Shown: positions 8,463 through 15,360 of the stretch, in pieces
How positions within the stretch are numbered: position 1 is the stretch's first letter
Layout: each line of letters opens with the position of its first letter
Assembly (NCBI GenBank): GCA_038120295.1
Contig: JAYOLL010000022.1
Span: 6,064 to 70,063, forward strand
From: JAYOEY01 sp038120295
Lineage (GTDB): Bacteria; Pseudomonadota; Alphaproteobacteria; MPNO01; UBA2964
Direction of reading: 5' to 3'
Length of the DNA stretch: 64,000 bases
Made by a program: the position numbers and the translations under genes
The notes under the pieces: generated by a model
Database searches by the model: none
What the model was told of the DNA's origin: nothing
What the model saw: the letters and a program-made list of their open reading frames with translations, nothing else

Positions 8463-9287
8463 ATGCCGACGGCAACGGCTTCCGACGGCACGAAACTTCA
8501 TTACGAGATCGCGGGCGACGGACCGGACATTCTGTTCCTGCATGAGTTCGCCGGCACGCTGAAGGAATGGGCGCCGCAGGTGCGCCACCTGTCCGGACAG
8601 TATCGCTGTATCGCCTTCAACGCGCGCGGCTACCCGCCGTCGGACGCGCCGGACGATCCCGACCGCTACAGTCAGGACATAGCCATAGAAGACGCGTTCT
8701 GCATTCTCGACGCGGCGGGCAGCGACTCTGCCCATGTCGTCGGCCATTCGATGGGCGGTTACACAGCGCTCCATCTCGGCATCCGGAGACCCGAGCGCGT
8801 GCGATCCCTGACGGTCGCGGGATGCGGCTGGGGATCGGACCCAGGCACGCGCGAAGAAAGCAGAGCGCTTATCGCCGATATCGCCCGGATGTTTCGCGAA
8901 GAAGGCATCGAAGAAGCGGCCAGGCGTTACGCCGATTTCCCGATGCGCCACAAGTTCCGGGAAAAGGACCCTCAGGGCTGGGCCGAGTTCGCCGCGATGA
9001 TGGCACAGCATTCCGCCATCGGCAGCGCGCACACCATGGAACAGGTTCAGGGCGAGCGTCCGACCCTTTTCGAGATGCGGGACGACATCGCGAAACTCGG
9101 GATGCCGCTCCTGATCGTTGTCGGCGACGAGGACGCGGCCTGTCTCGAGGGATCGCTGATGATGAAGCGCACAGCGCCCGACGCCGCTCTCTACGTCGTA
9201 CCGAACGCCAGCCACACGATCAACAGCGAAGAACCGGAAGCGTTCAATCGGGCACTGGAGGATTTCCTGTCGCGGTTGGTGAGTTAA
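8463..9287 (+). CDS. alpha/beta hydrolase
   Basis: 274-residue alpha/beta-hydrolase-fold enzyme. The nucleophile elbow is GHSMGG with Ser96. The likely acid is in VVGDEDAACLEG and the catalytic His is in NASHTINSEEP near residue 245. The oxyanion region is LHEFAGTLKEW, in place of the common HGxxG. Resemblance is to enol-lactone or C-C bond hydrolases of aromatic catabolism, but the substrate cannot be fixed. It begins 4 bases after the CoxL stop, so it is the fourth gene of the coxMSL unit. It ends 3 bases before the convergent SDR gene. Confidence 0.85.
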   Translation: MPTATASDGTKLHYEIAGDGPDILFLHEFAGTLKEWAPQVRHLSGQYRCIAFNARGYPPSDAPDDPDRYSQDIAIEDAFCILDAAGSDSAHVVGHSMGGYTALHLGIRRPERVRSLTVAGCGWGSDPGTREESRALIADIARMFREEGIEEAARRYADFPMRHKFREKDPQGWAEFAAMMAQHSAIGSAHTMEQVQGERPTLFEMRDDIAKLGMPLLIVVGDEDAACLEGSLMMKRTAPDAALYVVPNASHTINSEEPEAFNRALEDFLSRLVS

Positions 9288-9290
9288 CCC

Positions 9291-10100
9291 TTACCCGTCC
9301 CGGCCGGCATCCATGATCGGTTTAAGCTGACCGCCATCGATTTCGATCTGTGTACCGTTGACGAAATGAGCCAGTGGCGATGCCAGATAGGTCACCAGGT
9401 TGGCGACCTCCTCGACCTCGGCAATACGGCCCAGCGGGATGCTGCGCGGTGCCAGCTGGTCTGCTTCTTCGCGCGAAATATTCATGTCGCGCGCCATCGC
9501 ATCGACCAGCCCGTCCCATCGCTCGGTCCGCACAGGGCCGGGATTGACCGCGCACAGGCTGATATTGTCGCGCCCGTACTGCATGGCGAGCGACATGGTC
9601 AGGTTCTGACCGGCCGCGTTGGCGGCGCCGGGCGCAATCTCCCAGTAGGAATGCTTGATCCCGTCATTGCCGATCAAATTGACGATGCGTCCGCCGCCCT
9701 GGGCTTTCATGTGCGGTATGACGGCGCGGGTGCAGCGCACGTAACCGAAGAATTTAAGCTGCAGCGCCGCCTCCCAGGCTTCGTCCGACAGCGTCTCCAG
9801 AACGCCGCCAGCAGCGGATCCGGCATTGTTGACGAGAATATCGATCCGTCCGAGTTCCTTCGCGGCACGCTCGATAAATTCGTTGGCCTCTTCGGTCTTT
9901 GTCAGATCGGCGGTGATGGGAACGATCTTCCGGCCGGTCTCGTCAGCAATCTCCTTCGCCGCCGCTTCCAGCGGTTCCGCGCTGCGTGCGCAGATGGCGA
10001 CATCGACGCCTTCCTGCGCAAGAGACCTGGCAATCGCTTTGCCTATTCCGGCGCTGCCGCCGGTCACCGCCGCGCATTTGCCGACTAGCTGCAATTCCAT
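9291..10100 (-). CDS. SDR-family protein lacking the catalytic Ser-Tyr-Lys
   Basis: 269-residue protein with a full Rossmann fold of the short-chain dehydrogenase family: the cofactor motif TGGSAGIGK at 13-21, D(L)T near 65-67, NNAG at 91-94, and the C-terminal NPGPVRTE and DGGQ elements. Aligned without gaps from RIVN to NPG, the catalytic Ser position holds Gly144, the Tyr position Pro157 and the Lys position Asn161. The active-site triad is therefore gone while the NAD(P) site is intact. It may bind a nucleotide without oxidoreductase activity, or use another mechanism. It is divergent from the second CoxL gene (61-base gap) and converges on the alpha/beta hydrolase. The start at 10100 agrees with family length. 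Confidence 0.85.
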   Translation of the reverse strand: MELQLVGKCAAVTGGSAGIGKAIARSLAQEGVDVAICARSAEPLEAAAKEIADETGRKIVPITADLTKTEEANEFIERAAKELGRIDILVNNAGSAAGGVLETLSDEAWEAALQLKFFGYVRCTRAVIPHMKAQGGGRIVNLIGNDGIKHSYWEIAPGAANAAGQNLTMSLAMQYGRDNISLCAVNPGPVRTERWDGLVDAMARDMNISREEADQLAPRSIPLGRIAEVEEVANLVTYLASPLAHFVNGTQIEIDGGQLKPIMDAGRDG

Positions 10101-10161
10101 ATTTTTCCCCAGGTTATTCGTCCGTATGGTGCGACGGATGATAGCGCATTAATGTGGCAAA

Positions 10162-12453
10162 ATGCACAAGACACAGGAAAACCGATATATCGGAAAATCC
10201 GTAAACCGGCTGGAGGATTTTCGCTTCCTGACCGGCAACGGCGCCTTTGTCGACGATGTCACTCTGCCCGGACAGGCCGTGATGGCGATCCTTCGCAGCC
10301 CACATGCCCACGCACGAATCCTGGGCATCGATTTTTCCGGTATCCACGGCTTACCGGGCGTCATCGACGCTTTTGCCAGGACCGAGGTCGCGGCAGCATT
10401 CGGCGGCGCACTACCGAGAATTCCACTCCGCCTTGCGCCCTTTCCGGGGTTCGAGCGCATGCTGCAGGCGCCCATTGCATCCGACAGGGTCCGCTATGTC
10501 GGCGAGCCGGTCGCCGTCGTGGTCGCCGAAAACCGCTACATCGCGGAAGACGCGCTGGAGGAAATAGCGGTCGAGTACGAAATCCTGCCCGCCGTCACAG
10601 ACATCGCCCGATCGGCCTCCGGCGAGGTCCTCCTGTTCGAAGACGCGGGCGAGAACATGGGTGCGCGCTATCAGGTCGGACGGGGCGATATCGACGCCGC
10701 GTTCGCCGAGGCCGACTACACTCGGCGCGAACGGTTCGTCACGAACCGACACGCCGCCTGCCCGATGGAGACCCGCGGGCTGATCGCGGATTTCGACGGC
10801 AAGCGCCTGCGCCTGATCGGCGCGGGAAAAGTGACCTATTTCAACCGGCGGCATCTGGCGCCGGCATTCGGTCTCGCGGAAAGCGATATCGAACTGATCG
10901 AGCAGGATGTCGGCGGCGGGTTCGGCGCGCGCGGCGAGCTTTATCCCGAGGACTATCTCGTTCCAGTCGCCAGCAGACGCGCGGGCCGGCCGGTCAAATG
11001 GATAGAAGACCGGCGCGAAAACCTGATGGCGTGCAATCATTCGCGGGAAGTCGTGTGCGACCTGGAAATCGCAGCCCGTCGGGACGGAACGATCCTCGGC
11101 ATGCGAGCGACCGTGCAGGGCGACATGGGCGCCTATATCCGGACCAACGGCGGCGTGGTGCCGTCGAAGACGATCCAGTTCCTGCCGGGCCCGTACCGCG
11201 TTCCCGCCTTCGCCGCAGACATGCAGGCGCTCGTCACCAACAAGACGCCGGTCGGCACCTATCGCGGGCCGGGCCGGGTCGAAGCGAATTTTTGCCGCGA
11301 ACGCATGATCGACATGATGGCGCGGGACCTCAGGCTCGACCCGGTCGACGTCCGGATGAAGAACCTGATGACGCCGGACGAGCTGCCCTACCGGATGGGC
11401 GAACTGGTGCTGAACGATCCGGACGCGACGCTCGATGACGGCGATTATCCGGCGGCCTTCCGGCGACTGCTGGCGGAGATCGACTATCCCGCACTCAAGG
11501 CGCGCAGCGGTGAGATCAGGGACGGCAGGGCATTCGGCATCGGTTTCGCCTGCTTCATTGAAAGCAGCGCGGCCGGCCCGCCGGAGAGCGCCCGCGTGAG
11601 CCTGTCCGATGACGGCAAAATCGAGATCAGGATCGGCGCGTCATCGGTCGGCCAGGGAGTCGAGACCGGCATGGCCCAGATCTGCGCCGACACGCTCGGT
11701 GTCCCGCCTGACGATATGACCGTCCTGCACGGCAGCACGACCCTGCTGGAATCGGGGGGCGGCACCTTCAACAGCCGCAACACAGTGATGGCGGGCAACG
11801 CCGTCCGGATGGCCGCGGAAGCGCTGCGCGAGAAATGCGTCGAACAGGCCTCACTCCGCTGGAACGTCGCGGCCGATGCCATCGCATTCGAAGACGGTGG
11901 AGCCCGCCATGAAGGCAGAACGCTCTCCCTGACGGAGATCGCCGACTTCGCCGGACCGCTTTCCGCCGAAGCGACCTACGCCAATGAAGGCCGGGTCTCC
12001 TATTCCTACGGCGCCCATGTCGCGCTGGTCCGCGTCGATACGGCAACGGGAGGCGTCGAAATCGAACGCTACCTGCTGACCGAAGAGATCGGTCGCGCCC
12101 TCAACCCTGCGATGGTGCAGGGCCAGGCGGTCGGCGGCGTCATCCAGGGGATCGGCGGCGCGCTGCTGGAACAGATGCTCTACGACGAGGACGGCCAGTT
12201 CCTGACCGCAAGCTTCTCCGACTATCTGCTGCCGACATCGGCGGAAGCGCCTCCGGTCACGGCCATCGCGCTTCAGGATTCGCCGTCGAAGATGAATCCG
12301 ATGGGCTTCAAGGGCGCCGGTGAAGGCGGGATCGTCGCCGTGGCGGCGGCCATAGCCAATGCCGTCGCCGATGCGACCGGGCTCAACATTAAGGAATTGC
12401 CTCTTACCCCGGCGACGTTATGTCAGCAATCGTCCAGTTCGGTATCCCAGTAA
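10162..12453 (+). CDS. lone CoxL-like molybdopterin-binding subunit (form II type)
   Basis: 763-residue large subunit of the xanthine dehydrogenase/aldehyde oxidase type. The N-terminus reads GKSVNRLEDFRFLTGNGAFV. The form II active-site loop is GTYRGPGRVEANF (Tyr367). Mo-cofactor segments are DVGGGFGARGEL and SSVGQGVETGMAQI, and the catalytic Glu is in FKGAGEGG. No medium or small subunit gene is adjacent, so it must borrow M and S partners from elsewhere, possibly the complete coxMS set 4 kb upstream. It is divergent from the degenerate SDR. The last 31 bases overlap the convergent HNH gene, and the C-terminus after LPLTPATL is a short low-complexity tail (QQSSSSVSQ). Confidence 0.88.
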   Translation: MHKTQENRYIGKSVNRLEDFRFLTGNGAFVDDVTLPGQAVMAILRSPHAHARILGIDFSGIHGLPGVIDAFARTEVAAAFGGALPRIPLRLAPFPGFERMLQAPIASDRVRYVGEPVAVVVAENRYIAEDALEEIAVEYEILPAVTDIARSASGEVLLFEDAGENMGARYQVGRGDIDAAFAEADYTRRERFVTNRHAACPMETRGLIADFDGKRLRLIGAGKVTYFNRRHLAPAFGLAESDIELIEQDVGGGFGARGELYPEDYLVPVASRRAGRPVKWIEDRRENLMACNHSREVVCDLEIAARRDGTILGMRATVQGDMGAYIRTNGGVVPSKTIQFLPGPYRVPAFAADMQALVTNKTPVGTYRGPGRVEANFCRERMIDMMARDLRLDPVDVRMKNLMTPDELPYRMGELVLNDPDATLDDGDYPAAFRRLLAEIDYPALKARSGEIRDGRAFGIGFACFIESSAAGPPESARVSLSDDGKIEIRIGASSVGQGVETGMAQICADTLGVPPDDMTVLHGSTTLLESGGGTFNSRNTVMAGNAVRMAAEALREKCVEQASLRWNVAADAIAFEDGGARHEGRTLSLTEIADFAGPLSAEATYANEGRVSYSYGAHVALVRVDTATGGVEIERYLLTEEIGRALNPAMVQGQAVGGVIQGIGGALLEQMLYDEDGQFLTASFSDYLLPTSAEAPPVTAIALQDSPSKMNPMGFKGAGEGGIVAVAAAIANAVADATGLNIKELPLTPATLCQQSSSSVSQ

Positions 12454-12983
12454 AGGAAGTCCCGCCAGCTTTCATGCAGGTGGTTTGGCGGAAACGCCCG
12501 ACCGTTCTCCTGTAACTGCCAGGTCGAGGGCTGACGCGGCGTCATGCGCGGAAACATGCCCGCATCGCGCGGCATCATATTGGCCTTGCGCAGATTGCAG
12601 CTCGAACACGCCGTCACCACGTTGTCCCAGCTCGTGCGTCCGCCTTTCGAACGCGGCACGACATGGTCGAAGGTAAGCTCGTGCGTCGGAAAGTTTTCGC
12701 CGCAATACTGGCAATCGAACCGGTCGCGCAGGAACACGTTAAACCGAGTAAAGGCCGGTCGGCGCGCCAGCGGGATGTATTCCTTGAGCGAGATAACGCT
12801 CGGCAGGCGCATGCGGAAACTGGGCGAACGAACCTCGTTTTCGTACTCGGATATGATGTTGACGCGGTCGAGAAACACCGCCTTGACCGCGTCCTGCCAC
12901 GACCAGAGCGACAGCGGAAAATAGCTCAAAGGACGGAAATCGGCGTTAAGAACCAGAGCCGGGGAGTCGGATGGCGGCGACAC
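12423..12983 (-). CDS. HNH endonuclease-domain protein
   Basis: 186-residue HNH nuclease of the group common in alphaproteobacterial chromosomes. The zinc pairs are C91-x2-C94 and C126-x2-C129, and they bracket the nuclease core DHVVPRSKGG (His107) and WDNVV (Asn121). A conserved N-terminal region precedes them (LNADFRPLSYFPLSLWSWQD and VISEY-like strands). Such proteins nick or cut DNA, but the physiological role of this housekeeping-type family is unclear; there is no sign of a restriction or phage context. Its 3' end overlaps the convergent CoxL gene by 31 bases. The promoter region runs into the scaffold gap 24 bases upstream of the start. Confidence 0.85.
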   Translation of the reverse strand: MSPPSDSPALVLNADFRPLSYFPLSLWSWQDAVKAVFLDRVNIISEYENEVRSPSFRMRLPSVISLKEYIPLARRPAFTRFNVFLRDRFDCQYCGENFPTHELTFDHVVPRSKGGRTSWDNVVTACSSCNLRKANMMPRDAGMFPRMTPRQPSTWQLQENGRAFPPNHLHESWRDFLYWDTELDDC

Positions 12984-13006
12984 GATAACCCTATATGTAG
13001 TCGTTA

Positions 13007-13106
13007 NNNNNNNNNNNNNNNNNNNNNNNNNNNNNNNNNNNNNNNNNNNNNNNNNNNNNNNNNNNNNNNNNNNNNNNNNNNNNNNNNNNNNNNNNNNNNN
13101 NNNNNN
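13007..13106. other. assembly gap (100 N)
   Basis: Exactly 100 unknown bases, the conventional length for a scaffold join of unknown size. Sequence on both sides is non-coding: 12984-13006 upstream of the HNH gene and 13107-13176 downstream of the esterase gene. Anything could be missing here, including genes. Confidence 0.98.
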
Positions 13107-13176
13107 GCGACATTACCCTTCAGAGGTTACAGGTTCATGACAGCGGGTCAATGATGTTGTCAAACATCGTCCGGCA

Positions 13177-13851
13177 TCAGGTCCGACTGAATATGCCGCT
13201 CAGAAACGCGCTGCCAAGCCGAACGCCGTTTTCGTCGATGCCATGCCCGACCCCGGGGCATTTGTGCGCATCGACAGAAACACCGCATTCCACGAGCCGC
13301 GCCGCTGCCTGATCCATCAGTTCGACCGGCAGCATCGGATCCTGATCGCCGTGGATCAGCATGACCGGCGGCCGAACAGCGATTTCGTCTTCCAGCCGTT
13401 CGGGCGATTCCAGGCGGCCCGAATAGCCCAGTATTCCGGCCGGCGCCTGCGCCCGTCGCAGCCCGACATGAAGCGACAGCATGGTGCCCTGCGAAAACCC
13501 GAGCAGCGCAAGCCTGTCGTCCGACAGACCCAGCCGCGCCAGTTCGGAATCGATGTAGGCGTTGACGATCTCCGCCGCGCTGCGCACCTGGGTCAGCCGA
13601 TCGGCGCCCTCGCCCTGCCAGACATCGAACCACTGGAACCCGCCGAACGGGTTCGACTGGCACGGGTAGGGCGCGTTGGGCGAGACGAAAATGGCGTCTG
13701 GCAGGACCTGCGCCAGAGGCGGCGCGAGTCCGATCAGGTCGTCCCCGTTCGCGCCGTAACCGTGCAGCATGACGACGAGCTGTTTCGCCGCGCCGTGGGA
13801 GGCCGGGCCGTAGCTCGGTCCTGAGAGAGTGGGAAGATCGGCCATCGTCAT
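13177..13851 (-). CDS. phospholipase/carboxylesterase family hydrolase
   Basis: 224-residue alpha/beta hydrolase of the small carboxylesterase/phospholipase (Abhydrolase_2) family. The oxyanion region is VMLHGYGANGDD, the nucleophile Ser120 is in GFSQGT, the acid is probably Asp171 in HGDQDPMLP, and the His is His203 in GVGHGID. Members hydrolyse short acyl esters or lysophospholipids. It is the last gene of a minus-strand run (LLM oxidoreductase, CoxL, Nudix, AlkA, esterase). The gap to alkA is only 16 bases. An alternative start two codons later (ATG GCC GAT) is equally plausible. The 3' flank runs into the assembly gap. Confidence 0.88.
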   Translation of the reverse strand: MTMADLPTLSGPSYGPASHGAAKQLVVMLHGYGANGDDLIGLAPPLAQVLPDAIFVSPNAPYPCQSNPFGGFQWFDVWQGEGADRLTQVRSAAEIVNAYIDSELARLGLSDDRLALLGFSQGTMLSLHVGLRRAQAPAGILGYSGRLESPERLEDEIAVRPPVMLIHGDQDPMLPVELMDQAAARLVECGVSVDAHKCPGVGHGIDENGVRLGSAFLSGIFSRT

Positions 13852-13867
13852 CGCCTTTCGGTCGAAA

Positions 13868-14515
13868 TCAGGGAAAACTCGTCTGCGTACTCTTACGCAC
13901 GACGTTCAAGTAATAGTGCCACAGAATCCGGGTCGCAACGGCGCGCCACGGTCTCCAGCCCTCGCCGATTTCATTGAGCGTCGCGGCGTCGGGACGAGAC
14001 GGCAGGTTCTTGACGCGGCCCGCTGCTTCCTGCAGAGCTAGATCGCCGACCGGAATGACATCGGGGCGACCCAAAGCCTCCAGCAGGTAGATGTCCGCCG
14101 TCCAGTTTCCGATTCCGGTGAGGCGCGTCAATTCGGCGCGCACGCCTTCGTCCGGCAGCCGCCGGAGCCGGCCCAAATTGAGCGTACCGTTGACGAGTTC
14201 CTGCGCCAGGATCCGCCCGTAGCGCATCTTCTGTCGGGAGAACCCGATCGCTTTCAGCGTATCGTCGTCGAGCGCGAGAAACGGTTCGGCTTCAGGTCGT
14301 CCGCCGAGAGCCTCTATCAGCCGGTTGAAGGCCGCACGCGCTGACGCGAGCGAAACCTGCTGTTCGAGGATCAGACAGATCAGCGTCTCGAAACCCTGCC
14401 TACGTCGCCATAGCGGCGGGGGACCGAGTTCGCGCACCACGCCGGCGAGGTCGGGGTCAAGAGCGCAGACCTCCTTCAGCCCCTCGGCCAGGGTCTTCTT
14501 CGTCAGAATCTTCAC
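13868..14515 (-). CDS. alkA: DNA-3-methyladenine glycosylase II (HhH-GPD)
   Basis: 215-residue base-excision glycosylase that removes alkylated purines from DNA. The helix-hairpin-helix is LTGIGNWTADIYLLEALG (about 132-149), followed by the Gly/Pro-rich loop and the catalytic Asp158 in PVGDLALQ. The upstream segment LILEQQVSLASARAAF is the usual DNA-contacting helix pair of this family. It lacks the N-terminal AlkA_N extension of E. coli AlkA, like many short alphaproteobacterial members. Its start overlaps the 3' end of the Nudix gene by 4 bases (ATGA), so it is translationally coupled to it. No Ada-type operator was recognised. Confidence 0.9.
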   Translation of the reverse strand: MKILTKKTLAEGLKEVCALDPDLAGVVRELGPPPLWRRRQGFETLICLILEQQVSLASARAAFNRLIEALGGRPEAEPFLALDDDTLKAIGFSRQKMRYGRILAQELVNGTLNLGRLRRLPDEGVRAELTRLTGIGNWTADIYLLEALGRPDVIPVGDLALQEAAGRVKNLPSRPDAATLNEIGEGWRPWRAVATRILWHYYLNVVRKSTQTSFP

Positions 14516-15360
14516 CGGTGCATGCCGCGCAGAATGTCGACGTAATCCGGATCGTCCGGCGTCAGCAGACCGTGCCGTATGAAGAAATCGATATTCACCA
14601 CCGAACAGTTGAACTTGAATTCGCCGGTATCGGCGGTGATCTGCATAACCTCTTCGGCGGGCAGCAGACGAAATTCGGCAATCTCGCCATCCGTGTTCTG
14701 CGGGGTAAAGTCGGCCGGCAGTTCGAGATCGTAGACGAACATCACGTCGGGCTTGAGCGTACCCTGATCCTCGTGCCGGTAAGACAGCGCGCCGACCGGT
14801 TTCGCGGTTGCCGCGATTTCTTCCGGCACACCGGCTTCCTCGCCCGCTTCCTTGATGACGTTCTCCTTCAGGCCGATACCGACAGGTTGCCCGCCCGCGA
14901 TCATGTTATCGAGCATGCCGGGATAGGTGGGTTTGTCATCTGCGCGCCGACCGATCCACATATGAATATAGTTGCCGTCGCGCACGAACCCGTTGATATG
15001 GACCCCGTAGGCGGGCACACCGAAGCGCGGCACGGCGGCGCGCTCCATCTCGAACAGGGCCGGGCGGTAGAAACCGGTCCCGACCGGGTAGGGTTCATCG
15101 CGCCACCCCGAAAACCAGCCGGCCTTGTCGAGGATTCGGAGCGCGGCATCGACGCCCTGCGTCCTTGTCTCGTAATCGGCCAGCGTATCGACAAGCGCGA
15201 TATCGGAGTCGCCCTGCACGAAGACTTCGCCCAGCGGTGCAAGCGATGGCGCAAAATCGCGATGGATCCAGCCGACCCGTATGTCGCCCACGCGAAACGG
15301 GAAATAGGCGTTGGTGTCATTGCCGTTATTACAGGCGAGTACGCGGTCAAGCAGGCTCAT
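14512..15360 (-). CDS. Nudix hydrolase with DUF4743 N-terminal domain
   Basis: 282-residue protein of the DUF4743-Nudix type, related to plant Nudix20/24 and the thiamin-pyrophosphokinase-associated Nudix enzymes that act on damaged thiamin diphosphates. The N-terminal DUF4743 part spans about 1-115. The Nudix domain follows, with the box IAGGQPVGIGLKENVIKEAG and EEAGVP (about 155-179). The REUxEE core reads KEAGEE, and the box deviates from the canonical spacing glutamate in the manner usual for this subgroup. The ATG at 15360 overlaps the stop of the upstream CoxL gene (ATGA), and the 3' end overlaps alkA. It belongs to a tightly coupled four- or five-gene minus-strand operon. Confidence 0.85.
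   Translation of the reverse strand: MSLLDRVLACNNGNDTNAYFPFRVGDIRVGWIHRDFAPSLAPLGEVFVQGDSDIALVDTLADYETRTQGVDAALRILDKAGWFSGWRDEPYPVGTGFYRPALFEMERAAVPRFGVPAYGVHINGFVRDGNYIHMWIGRRADDKPTYPGMLDNMIAGGQPVGIGLKENVIKEAGEEAGVPEEIAATAKPVGALSYRHEDQGTLKPDVMFVYDLELPADFTPQNTDGEIAEFRLLPAEEVMQITADTGEFKFNCSVVNIDFFIRHGLLTPDDPDYVDILRGMHR

Noticed and set aside
5351..8491. Open frame of 1046 codons on the minus strand opposite coxS and coxL
   Set aside because: Its composition (rich in Arg, His, Asp and Gly without domains) is that of an antisense shadow of a GC-rich gene; the plus strand encodes clear CoxM/S/L proteins.
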